From the NCBI GenBank assembly GCA_032622095.1, contig CP136069.1, positions 167,390,394 to 167,454,393 on the forward strand: a stretch of 64,000 bases of DNA. Reading direction: 5' to 3'. Origin of the DNA: Siphonodentalium dalli. Its lineage: Eukaryota; Mollusca; Scaphopoda; Gadilida; Siphonodentaliidae. Shown here piece after piece: positions 47,932 through 58,390 of the stretch (position 1 is the first letter of the stretch; every line of letters begins with the position of its first letter). The position numbers and the translations under genes were made by a program. Under the pieces are notes generated by a model. It did no database searches, had not been told where the DNA came from, and saw only the letters and a list, made by a program, of their open reading frames with translations.

Positions 47932-48484
47932 TGAACAAAATGTTAATATATAACACTTCATACTAAAGTTGACAGTGGTTACTATTATTTTTTGACAATC
48001 AATCGATTCTGATTACCGAATCGGCATTTAAAGAAATGTTGTTGTTGTTGTTGTTGTTGTTAGATTCTGATGACATGGGGGACCATCGAATCGGATGGTG
48101 TACCTTTAATATATAATAGCCAGTGAGGGAAAGATTTGAGAGAAATTACTTATGAAGAAAAACTTTAACATAAAACATTGAAGTTTGTTGTTGTGTTGGA
48201 ATTATTGTCACACATTCGCATGAACATGCGTCAGATATAACAGCCAATACCTTGTTCGTCATAATTCGTCATAACTTTGGTTAACAAATTCAGAAAATGG
48301 TGTTTAAAGGTACTCAATCCGATTCGATGGTCCCCATATCATCAGATTCCAACAACAAATACATTTTTTGAAATGCCGTTTCAGTTGTCAGAGTCGATTA
48401 ATTGTCCAAAAATAATGCTAACCACCGTCAACTATAGCATACAATTGCCCAAAACCTGTTATTTATTAACATTTTGTTCAACGA
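47932..48484. mobile_element. Inverted-repeat element with ~180 bp arms
   Basis: GTTGAACAAAATGTTAATA at the left pairs with TTATTAACATTTTGTTCAAC at the right. Inner arms match over 'agttgacagtggtt', 'tttgacaatcaatcgattct' and GAATCGGATGGT. The left arm carries a GTT microsatellite at about 48036-48060. Its right end overlaps the first bases of the second large-element copy. Confidence 0.7.
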
Positions 48485-48822
48485 AAGGCACTTGATTTTA
48501 GAGTTATCCATCTTCGTCCGCAAGTTGGTCCGAGACCGTCGGCTCGTCGGCTTTTTTTCCAGGCCACTAATTATAAACAGCACCGGTGGTGAAAAATAAT
48601 AGATTTCAAAAATCGATATCTGATCACTCTGAGCTTTGATGGGTGGGTTCCACTACTCGAATCAAATATTTTTACCCCCGAAGCCAAAGAAATAGTAATT
48701 TGGGAGCGTTAATTTGGATTATGCATCTTTAATCATACATATTTCAAGCATCAGTTGATGACATGATATATGTACCCAAAAGGATATGTTTGGAAAGTTC
48801 GCCGATTGGAACTTATTTCAAT

Positions 48823-49275
48823 TGTTAACCTTTCTACACCACAGCACTATTGGCGAGTAGTTATCCCATAGGAACTGTTCAGATAATAAGTTTAACCCTT
48901 TCTACACCAAAGCATCATTGGCGAGTAGTTTTCCCATAGGAACTGTTCAGATAATAAGTTTAACCCTTTCTACACCAAAGCATCATTGGCGAGTAGTTAT
49001 CCCATAGGAACTGTTCAGATAATAAGTTTAACCTTTTCTATATTAAAGCATCATTGGCGAGTAGTTATCCCATAGGAACTGTTCAGATAATAAGTTTAAC
49101 CCTTTATATACTAAAGCATCATTGACGAGTAGTTATCCCATAGGAAACTTTCAGATAATAAGTTTAACACTCGCTATACTAAAGCATCATTGGCGAGTAG
49201 TTATACCATAGGAAATGTTCAGATAATAAGTTTAACCCTTTCTATACTAAAGCATCGTTGGTGAGTAGTTATCCC
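48823..49275. repeat. ~65 bp minisatellite, second copy
   Basis: Same seven units, in the same order and with the same unit-specific variants as 45316-45770. The whole array was therefore copied rather than independently expanded. Confidence 0.9.
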
Positions 49276-49764
49276 AAAATAACTCAACTTCTTGTGAATA
49301 CATTGTGGAAGTGGATTGTGCACTCAATAAATTGCTAGTTTATCTGTCGTACATCTACGACAGATAAACTAGCAATTTATTGAGCAGTTTACTAAGAATG
49401 GAGTGTCCCTGTCCCGCTCTGCCCCAATGGTTACTACTGGAACGCAGATAATCGCTAGAAATACAAACGATTAGAACTGTAAGCTTCTGTAAAATTCGTC
49501 CCGCTCTGTCCCAATACAAATCACTTTTGTAAGTTTCTACTGACACGTAGATAACCATTAAAGATATCTTATATCAGCTTATGTAACGCTTGTCCCGCGA
49601 CTATCTACATGGGACAAAAACATGCCCCATAACTTTCTGCTCACGTTTCTTGCAATATCTACGCGAAATAAGTGGTTAAATATAAGCTCTCAAATTGTTG
49701 GAAGCGTCAATATTTGGCATGTATTTTTAAGCCATTGCCATGCCAACCGAGCAAATTTGTGTGA

Positions 49765-51185
49765 TGTCTACCCAATTATTTTGTTTAAATCATATGCCTC
49801 ACTTATTGAAATATAAATATAGTCAGTTCTCTATATTATAATGTCGTTTGCAATATATATGTTTGTCACCCTATGCTAGCCAGCCATTGGGGTTACCGCA
49901 TCTGCACCCACCATATGTAGTGGAACTCGATCGTTACCATGACAACGGAGCTATATATGTCAATTCACCTTGTGGCTTGCATTTACTGACAAGTGAAATA
50001 TGTTTAAAAACAAACTTAGATATGTGAATGCAGTTTTAATAAATCCAATGCGAAATAACTGGTTAATAGTAAGCTTTCCAGTTGTCGGAAACCTCAATAT
50101 TTGACATGTATTTTTAAGCCGTTGCCATGGCAACCGAGCAACTTTCTGTGATGTCTACCCATTTTTAAAAAAATCATATAACCTACTTATTGAAGAGCAC
50201 ATATAGTCAGTTCTCCAGATAATAAGTTTAACCATTTCTACACTAAAGCATCATTGACGAGTAGTTAGTTCATAGGAAATGATCAGATAATAAGTTTAAC
50301 CCTTTGTATACTAAATCATCATTGGTGAGTAGTTATCCCATAGGAAATGTTCAGATAATAAGTTTAACCCTCTCTCTACTAAAGCATCATTGATGAGTAG
50401 TTAGGAAATGTTCAGATAATAACTTTAACACTGTATATACTGAATCATCATTGGTGAGTAGTTATCCCATAGGAAATGTTCACATAATAAGTACAACAAA
50501 CGTTTGTTGAACTTATTACATAAATATTTCCCTCAGGGCTTCTGCACTTTGTTAATATTTCGTCTGCTTTTATCACCTTAACATCCCTCGTAATTAAAAA
50601 TAGTCCATACTATACTTTTATAACTGAGTGGGAGAATCCATTTAGTATAGAAATGTTAGTATATATATATAGGTTTGTCCAAGCCTGAGTTTAGTGTGCC
50701 TATCATTTGCAGAATGAGGTCCCAGAGGGTGAATTTAGTGACGTTATCTCGCATAGCGGGCTAGCATCACTAAATTCACCATCTGGGGAACTCATTCTGC
50801 TTAGGCCTCATCTTCTCTCGATAGTTTCTTTATTATCAAATTTCTTATAGATTCTATTTCTTTTTTAGTTTAATTCTCTTTTTCCCAAAATGGCAGACGC
50901 CACATTGCATAATCGAGGTTCCCATTGGGTGTACATCACAATATTCACCATTTTGTGAGTTTCAATCTGAGTCTATGTCTCCCATAGCATATGAGGCTGT
51001 GCAGAATAATGTCCCAAGAGGGTGAATTTGGCTATGCTAGCCCGCTGTGCGGAATAGCGTCACCAAACTCCCCCTCTGGTGACCTCATTCTGCAAATGAC
51101 AGGCACACTAAACACAGGCTTGTGTTTATCGTTGATGGTTTGTTTCTTTAAAAGGACTTAGCGAATGCATGAAGAATACTCCCAC
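49765..51185. repeat. Extra block present only in copy 2
   Basis: Contains a diverged second version (50049-50160) of 49664-49775, four decayed minisatellite units (about 50216-50490), and an inverted-repeat segment at about 50688-51115. The latter has ends TTTAGTGTGCCTATCATTTG / CAAATGACAGGCACACTAAA and inner CAGAATGAGGTCCC words. It probably represents ancestral sequence deleted from copy 1 at a TGA microhomology. Confidence 0.6.
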
Positions 51186-51953
51186 TGAAGAACACGTTAA
51201 CTAAGCCTTGTGCGGCGCAAGATTGTCTCTTGAAGGTCGTTGATGCCTCGTTGTGGTCATCTGAGTATTGAATTTGGTTTCACGATCGAACAATGTCTGG
51301 GAGGCCAATCAATGAGAGGTCTTTGTTTTCAGATAAGAACGTGGTACGTTTAATGTATCAAACGATCAATATATACTTACAACAACTTGAACAGGTGGTT
51401 GTTAGGGACGTGGAATAACAATATTGGTAACAACAATACTGTAAAAAGGCTACAGTGCATTCATCTACATCCCTGATCAAGTGGTTCTGTTGTTTTTGAT
51501 ATGATATGGTGGGCCCTGCTGTATATAATCATAACATAAACATAAAGAGTTATTGAAAAACACACCCACGCTGGGCAGTAACTGTTGTCATATACATATG
51601 GAGAGATCATGTTAACACAAGCCAAGACAACTTCATGTAAAATATATCTAGAACAATAGAACATGTATTGATAGCTCAGCATAATATTCTAATTTGTTTT
51701 GCGGAAAACTGCCTAACCATGTTACAGATCAGATTGCAAATGCTCGGGTTTTCAGCCTTCATGAAGAATATGAACATTTCTTTTTCATCAAAGTTTACGA
51801 AAATTGGTTGGTGAAATCTTATTTCAGTGAAAAATCTTTTCCGCAACTAGTTATGCTTTTGTACATCTCAATATAAAGTGTTCTTCCGTTTCAATATTTC
51901 CGTTCCGTATTGCTATGATGCGAGTATGGCAACGAGATGCTATTTAATATTAA

Positions 51954-52160
51954 CCCTTTTTGTGCCAAGTCCGATTTTTGTATCAACCCATATTTCCTTG
52001 ATCATTTTTCAAATTTATTGATTGTGATAATGTGATACATTGATGGAAAGAGCTATTAGAGCTCTTTCCATCAATGTATCACATTATTATAATCAATAAA
52101 TTTGAAAAATGATCAAGGAAATATGGGTTGATACAAAAATCGGACTTGGCACTGAAAGGG
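51954..52160. mobile_element. TTAA MITE, second copy
   Basis: Same as 47015-47221, carried inside the duplicated block, with the same TTAA / TTCA flanks. Confidence 0.85.
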
Positions 52161-52474
52161 TTCAGAACAAATACTGTTATTTTTCATAAAGTTGTAATTT
52201 GGGCAAAAGACAGTGTCGGTGCGAAACATTCAAGAACATAATATTTTGAAATAGTTTAAAGTTGCGTAATCAGAATTAACGCTCGCAAATTACTATTTCC
52301 TTGGCTTCGGGGGGGGGGGGTAAAAATATTTGATCCGAGTCAAAGCTCAGAGTTATCAGATATCGATTTTTGAAATCTATTATTTATCACCACAGATAAT
52401 TTTTAGTGGCCCAGTAAAAAGTCGAAGAGAAGACGGTCGCGGAACCAATTGACGCTTCGGCAGATATCGGCATT

Positions 52475-53060
52475 ATCCAATCAGATAACGGCATATATTC
52501 ACTGAGAGCCTAGTGTGATTTCCGGTAAGACATCAATATGTTTGTTTACTAGCGAAGCAACAATAATATCGGCGGATGTTTGTTCGGATTAAACATCATT
52601 TTTTGTGTAATTAGCAAGACTATTAAATTTCATACAAAGTATCCGTGCATCACCTTATCATCCAATCAGAAAATGTTGTCATTTATTCCTGGTTTGGTGA
52701 TTAATTTCGACGCCCGGCGAGAGATTTCGTTTGTTTTGTTAACAGTTCAATTGGATAATTTGTTCGATGTGCACCAGAATATTTCCAAGCTGAGTCGGAT
52801 TTTAATAAAATGGTGAAAACGTGTAGGCAGTTCATATGAGGTGTGTTCACAGTTTGTGAGCTGCAACTGATTATGGGATTACGTAATGATGTAATTATGT
52901 GCAAAATGGTGTCTCAGTCCTGGCCCAATAAAACCATGTTTAACAGGATCAATGTCATGCTAATCACCTTTGTTAATGAGTCGGCCAAATTACGAGAGTG
53001 TCACTTACACCCTGTCTGCATTAGTAATGACGTGTGAAGTAATTGATTTATAATATGTGT
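52475..53060. other. No recognisable gene
   Basis: The plus-strand frame at 52580-52816 has no splice or domain support. The segment lies 3' of the SWIM exon and may be its next intron. Confidence 0.4.
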
Positions 53061-53064
53061 TGTC

Positions 53065-53320
53065 TCAATGACAGTTATACCCATAATCAACAAGGCTCAT
53101 CACACTTGGCTTCTTTCTTTGTCGACCAGTTGGAATCTTGGCTTTTGTTACATATAACTTGGTGATCGCCACAGGCTCGATCTTGTCACCACGTGGAACA
53201 TACCACTGTTGTGGAACGGGTGTACACGTCAGTTCTGATGGAATATCTTTCAATCCATGTAGTAGCCATTTTTGTAAGGACAGAATAACACCAACCGCAT
53301 GTGAACAACACCCACTGTTT
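53065..53320 (-). CDS. SWIM zinc-finger gene, exon 2
   Basis: On the minus strand the acceptor 'attttttttcttcag' at 53321 opens, in phase 2, into NSGCCSHAVGVILSLQKWLL. It continues HGLKDIPSELTCTPVPQQWY and VPRGDKIEPVAITKLYVTKA. The CSH supplies the second half of a SWIM zinc finger (C-x-H), followed by the CT..PQ.W..P tail I associate with SWIM proteins of invertebrates. The phase fits the donor of the upstream SWIM exon (57358 or 58404), where GG + A restores a glycine. The frame reaches a stop at 53065; a donor GG|GTATAAC just before it, near 53080, is possible. SWIM domains bind nucleic acid or protein. Whether this gene is host or transposon-derived is open. Confidence 0.65.
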
Positions 53321-53786
53321 CTGAAGAAAAAAAATCCTCAGATGACAAGTTTGTTGGGTAGGGCTGGGGGTTGTATGTATTTCACAAAGTAAATCCTCCA
53401 AATATAACATTTTGGAATTGGGATGAGTAAAGGTAATATAAGGTCAGCGCGTTTAAACGTTTTATAGATATAAATTATCAATACAGAATCAGTGTGTATC
53501 AGCAGTATTGACCCGATTATGTCCATAGGGCGTATCTAAATGCGATTTGGTGACCCCCACAGACTTCTCTATATTTGTATTGTATATTGTGTTGGTGCTT
53601 TTTGTTTTATTTTTTAAATAAATATTGTTTACACCAACCAGACTTGATGCTAATTTGTGTTGACAAACACTATAAAGGTGGTGATAATAAATGTTCTTAC
53701 GTTTAAATCGTCATTTAGCTACAAAATGTCGTTATGATCAACCTAGTTTTGAAGAAATGTATACGTTACAATAAAAAAAATTCAAA
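53321..53786. other. Intron sequence left of the LINE
   Basis: Intronic for the minus-strand SWIM gene; no other feature seen. Confidence 0.5.
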
Positions 53787-54076
53787 CGAGCAGCCTTGAC
53801 GTCGCACGTGATCACTGATCGGGGGGGGGGGGGCGGCTTGACCAAAATCAATAGCAACACAAACGTTCTGAACGTCATAACATACGAACATAATACTAAA
53901 ATGCATATAAACATCAAAATCACTCGTTATTAATAATAAGTTCTGAATTTACTGATCGGATATATATTCCACATATTGGTCGTATATAGTTTCGGCAAAT
54001 GTATAATATGGTGGGTTGCACAGCACAAACGTGTATATTCACAAAAAGATAATGCAGCATTAAAAAGATATAATTA
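53787..54076. repeat. Direct repeat flanking the LINE, left copy (290 bp)
   Basis: Begins CGAGCAGCCTTGACGTCGCA and ends AAAAAGATATAATTA. It matches 57066-57347 apart from G-run length and a few short indels. It is best read as a long target-site duplication of the LINE insertion. Confidence 0.85.
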
Positions 54077-54722
54077 GTGTAAACATATTTTTATTTCCAA
54101 ATCCAAACATAATACACATAATACACAAATGACATAAATATACAACATATAAGAGATAATGTATGGAAATGAAGATCAGACAACAAGCCCGAGGGCTTAT
54201 ATGAAGTCTTCTCCTCTTTGGCGACATGCCCCTTCCCCAATAAGTGAGGGAGGGGTGTCGATCAGACGGGAAAGGATAGAAATAATGTTTTTTAAAGGAG
54301 AAGTAACTAAGTTTGAGTTGGGGATGAAACAGCGGGAATATAGTGTTAGGGATAGCAGGATGCAGAGAGAGAGATAGAGAGAAAAAGAGAGAGAGAATGA
54401 GAGAGTGTGAGAAAGTAGAGGGGACAGGCTTTTCAATAATTTAGTTGCTGCGTGGTGAAAATTATGCTCGTAGTAATATGCATGCGTCAGGCTCCATAGG
54501 AGGGGGTCAATCGCAATGGCCAATTCCTCTTTCAATGGGGTTCACTGTGAATATCGCTGCATTCTTCATGTAGAATCATTTCACGTATATACAGGATAGT
54601 GATAAGTAAGAAACTTACAAATAATCGTTATCGGAAGACATTTAGTACTACATATATAATGGGGAACATCGTGCTGCCGCATAACGCGGCCGGAATCCAA
54701 AGCAATTTGTTACCCATACAGA

Positions 54723-55838
54723 TCATGGAAATCGTTTTGTTCTCATGATATATGTCTGTACTGCATTAAATATTTGTTTGTTTTCGCGAAGGCTAAGCTC
54801 CCTTGATCCCTGCATTAGAGTATTCTCAGATAGGGCAACATTGGGTAGGGTGTCATATAGTTCTCTTCTTGGCTCTTGATAAAATGTACATTCAAAGAGA
54901 TAGTGGTAAGTTGTCTCAAGTTCCCCACATAAACAGAAGGGAGAAATTTTTACATGGTAATCTGTCAGGTCAGAACTCAGGTGGCTGCACTTCAATCTTA
55001 ACCGGGTGTGAAGGATATCAGATTTACGGGATTTACTATGATAAAAATAGGCAGGTGGACGTATATTGTCACTGTTCAGCTCTTTTTTGAAGTCTTCGAT
55101 TATACTGCAGCTTTTTATAGTTTCCGGTAGTTCGTTCCATTCGGTAATTGCAGATTGTAAGAATGAATGCATATAATAGTCATAGTTAATATTCGAGGGT
55201 AGTCTTATCCATGAATGTTCAAATCTGAAATTATATCTGGAATTGTTTGCCTGGATTGGTCGTACATAGTTTCTCAATATTGATGGAGCAGTTCCACGTA
55301 TCATCTTAAAAAATTGGCATAGCTTGTGTTTTCTACGACGTGAAGAAAGGAGTTCCCAGCCAGTTTCTGATAAAAGGCGCGCATTACTCGTACTGATGGT
55401 TGCACCTGTTACTATTCGGGCCATTTCGTACTGTACCTTTTCAATGTCATCACTAAGATAATCGGAGCAGTTATCCCACACAGGGGAGGCATATTCCAGT
55501 ATTGGTCGGATAAATGTGTAGTGTATTTTTTCAAGCGTTTCTCTACTTAGTTTATATCTATGTTTTCGTACTAAATTTACACGACCCCATGCTTTATCGA
55601 GCATAGATCCGATGTGGATACCCCATGAGCCCATGTTATCGAAAGTAAGTCCCAGATGTTTATGGCTGTCAACCTCGATAATTGTCGCGGCTCCCATGGT
55701 CAGGCGTGTGTGATATACTGACGTTTCTTTCCTGGAGATTAAGAGAGCTTCCGTTTTTAGGGGATTGAATTTTACAAGCCATTCTGATGTCCAACACATG
55801 AGAGTTTCGAGGTCATCATTTATTAGTTTTGCGGCCAT
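54723..55838 (-). pseudogene. LINE polymerase C-terminal part
   Basis: 371 codons continue the reverse transcriptase after the FADD box: thumb sequence (LIND.LETLMCWTSEWLVKFN, about residues 5-25) and 'KHLGLTFD' near residue 60. Toward the end 'EWNELPETI' is followed by a CxCG...H...C module (FCLCGELETTYHYLFEC) typical of jockey/CR1-type elements. A one-base frameshift near 55836 separates it from the core. No stop interrupts the 371 codons, so decay is slight. Confidence 0.8.
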
Positions 55839-56485
55839 GGTGGGATAGTGAGAAATAGTGAGGTATCATCAGCAAATAAACGAATGTTACACCGTATATT
55901 TTCGGTTATATCATTAATATAAATCAAGAACAGAAGAGGGCCTAATACCAAGCCTTGTGGGACACCGGTTGTTACATCTTGTAATTCCGAGTGTGTGCCG
56001 TCTATGACAACTTGTTGATGCCTACATTCAAGATACGATTTCAGTAAGTTATGCAGGTTTCCATTTACACCCATTTTCGTCAGTTTGTTCAAGAGGCCAC
56101 GGTGCCAGACTTTATCGAACGATTTTCTTATGTCGCAGAATACACACCGGACCTCTTTTCCGTCGTCTAGTGATCGACATATATTGTCATATATTTCGGT
56201 AAGTTGGAAAACTGTTGAGTCATTGCGCATGAAACCAGCTTGGTAAAATGATAATAGATTGTTTTCATCAAGAAATTCCCATAGGTATTTATAAATACAT
56301 TTTTCGTAGACCTTTGAGACGCAGCTTAGTAGGGAAATTGGTCGGTAATTTGATATAAGACTGCGGTCACCGCTCTTGAATATAGGTGTAACAATCATGG
56401 GAACGCTTCCACTGGGGTGGGTAGTAACTGTTTTCGGTGAATATTCTAAAATAAAATTCAAGAGGTTCGCAGAGCGAGGAAGCAC
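55823..56485 (-). pseudogene. LINE reverse transcriptase core
   Basis: Contains the ordered motifs SNYRPISLL (residues ~45-53), CDIRKSFDKVW (117-127, catalytic Asp of motif A), TTGVPQGLVLGPLLF (172-186) and LFADDTSLF (203-211, FADD catalytic pair). It is one frame away from the upstream 277-codon part (shift near 56395-56410, between the WKRS and VTPIFKSGD readings) and from the downstream part near 55836. Motif A has R-K where S-K/A is usual, and 'QGL' where 'QGS' is usual. Because of the two shifts it is unlikely to be active as written. Confidence 0.85.
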
Positions 56486-57065
56486 AATTTTTCAAAACTC
56501 TCGGGCTTATTCCGTCGGGCCCACTTGACTTAGATATTTTGAGACTTTTTAACGCTTTGTAAATGTCAGGGGCTGTTATTTTTATATCGCTTAATGTGGA
56601 TATGGAGTTATCAGGATCGAGCACTGGTAGGCGTTTCCCGACGTCATCAACTGATGAAATATTACAAAAATAGGAATTGAAAGCATTTGCTTTTTCAGTT
56701 GGTGAGATCAGGAAGTCGCCGTTTATGTTCAAGGGGGGTATTGATCGATCTCTAGTTGTAAATACTATTTTTTGGAGGGTTTTCCACCAAGAAGACTGGT
56801 CATTTGATGGATTATTTAATGTACGTTCATTCTTGGTGTCATAATCACGTTTGCTTTTTCTAATAGCCGATGTAGTTTCATTACGTTTAGATCTAAAGTT
56901 TGCCCATGTTTGTGGCGTGTTTCGCTTTTTAGCTATCTTGTGTAATCGATTTCGTTGCCTCATCATTTTCAGAACATTACACGTAAGCCATTGGGGACTA
57001 CCTTTCCGGATCAGTACTATCTTATTGGGGATATTTTCACTGCATACCTTCTTAATTTTTGCAGT
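56367..57065 (-). pseudogene. LINE linker and start of reverse transcriptase
   Basis: From KIKKVCSENIP on, this is the basic linker after the missing endonuclease ('GSPQWLTCNVLKMMRQRNRL', 'KSKRDYDTK'). It leads into SSGPDGISPRVLKNC, the first conserved box of the polymerase. The open frame technically runs up to 57200, but residues beyond 57065 come from the flanking direct repeat. Confidence 0.8.
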
Positions 57066-57347
57066 CGAGCAGCCTTGACGTCGCACGTGATCACTGATCG
57101 GGGGGGGGGGCGGCTTGACCAAAATCAATAGCAACACAAACGTTCTGAACGTCATAACATACGAACATAATACTAAAATGCATATAAACATCAAAATCAC
57201 TCGTTATTAATAATAAGTTCTGAATTTACTGATCGGATATATATTCCACATATTGGTCGTATATAGTTTCGGCAAATGTATGGTGGGTTGCACAGCACAA
57301 ACGTGTATATTCACAAAAAATAATGCAGCATTAAAAAGATATAATTA
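57066..57347. repeat. Direct repeat flanking the LINE, right copy (282 bp)
   Basis: The partner of 53787-54076. Its right edge is at the start of the 1,046 bp tandem duplication, about ten bases beyond the splice donor of the SWIM exon. Confidence 0.85.
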
Positions 57348-58390
57348 TTGCACTCACCCAGCTTCACAAGAGAAGTGGACATCGGAAATATTCGATGAAT
57401 CAACCTCGAAATCGACCTGGTGTGGACTTTCATGTTTCCGCTGCCTTCGGTGACATTTTGCTCCAACAAACAGTTTATTTTCCAACTTATTTATTGACAC
57501 GTTGTGGACATAACCTTCGCTATAGTATCTGAAACCTTGCTGACGGGATTTTAAAGATTTTTCCACCGAATTAAAAAAGCTCATATGCGCGGCTTCACAG
57601 TTGTGTCTGTATCAAAGCGGTCTCGGACAAACTACAAAGCCGCGTCAATCATTGCCATCATGTCTTTGACCTCAAACGACGAGTGAGACATTGTGTTGTC
57701 AATTTCATTCGTCCAATTAATAGTAGGGTCACCGGTCCGTGTGTGTCTATACTAGTAACACTGTCAATTCCGGGTGCCACCAAACGTTATACTTACCATA
57801 ACTTACGCGCAGTTAACACCGTTTATGCCGGAATCGATCTTGAAAACGTTATACATGAAACTAATACACTATATTCCCACTAGTCGACGGCAAAATTCAG
57901 AGTCGACGTTCTGACATTTCAGCGTCGTCTACGACTAGTCGATTAATCGTTTCAACCCTAAATTTCACCTTCGCTTTATGTCGAGAGGGCAGCCATCAAA
58001 GCACCTCTAGTGATGGCTGGAAAGTGTTCTCGGAGTTTATCTATCTTGAACTGTGAAGCATCTTTAACTTTTTTCTCTATTTCTTACCTGACTTCAAGGA
58101 AATGTTTTGGAAGATGTGCGGCTTCTGCTGAAAAGGGAGATATTGCATTCTTAGGAATTATGTAATTCATTTTGTTGACAGAAAACTAATGTTAATCTAG
58201 AAATTTAGAATGGCTATATTTATGACATTTGATTACCCGTGGTATATTGAAACCATCAATACACAATTATTGTACTAGTAGACACCATCAATACCCTGCC
58301 CAATTCTATAACTGAATTCAGCAGAACCTGGATGTGAAAATAAACAATAAGGATTTGCTCATTAATGTCGGTGGGCGCTCTTTATGGAGT
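57345..58390. repeat. 1,046 bp tandem duplication, unit 1
   Basis: Near-identical to 58391-59435; I noticed only a few substitutions (for example ATACATG / CTACATG at the end of the small plus-strand frame). It carries the SWIM exon and a hAT-like end fragment (about 57886-57962, CGACTAGTCGATTAATCGTT, CAACCCTA). Confidence 0.9.
57358..57584 (-). CDS. SWIM zinc-finger gene, exon 1, copy a
   Basis: On the minus strand, from ATG at 57584: MSFFNSVEKSLKSRQQGF, YYSEGYVHNVSINKLENKLF, then SPHQVDFEVDSSNISDVHFS and CEAG, ending at consensus donor GG|GTGAGT (phase 2). This is the first half of a SWIM finger (G.V..V... AKC... C.AG). The first zinc-binding Cys of the CxC pair is Phe (HFSCEAG). Codons upstream of the ATG stay open for only nine residues. 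The exon joins 53320 in phase, across an intron holding the LINE. An earlier exon could splice in a few codons before the ATG. Confidence 0.65.

Larger units (their letters stand above)
48481..52470. mobile_element. Large inverted-repeat element, copy 2
   Basis: Same left arm as copy 1. The right arm at 52272-52460 ('gaattaacgctcgcaaatta', 'atcagatatcgatttttgaa', 'tagtggccc', then a diverged complement of the GGTCCGAGACCGTCGGCTCG patch) is better matched than in copy 1. It keeps an additional 1.4 kb block (49765-51185). Near-identity of the shared blocks points to recent duplication or transposition. Confidence 0.7.
54077..57065 (-). mobile_element. 5'-truncated LINE, jockey/CR1-like
   Basis: A minus-strand non-LTR retrotransposon of 2,989 bp lying exactly between two direct repeats. 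It enters within the linker between endonuclease and reverse transcriptase, so the 5' UTR, any ORF1 and the endonuclease are absent, as expected of truncated target-primed insertion. The 3' end shows short 'attatgtgt' repeats rather than a clean poly(A). The exact clade is not assigned. Confidence 0.85.

Noticed and set aside
54159-54535. Minus-strand frame of 112 codons rich in LSLS
   Set aside because: It translates a GA-rich microsatellite in the 3' region of the LINE.
53787-57347. Direct repeats considered as LTRs of a retrovirus-like element
   Set aside because: The interior encodes a non-LTR polymerase (FADD box, CxCG...H...C tail), with no gag, protease, integrase or RNase H; the repeats lack TG...CA ends and lie outside the LINE.
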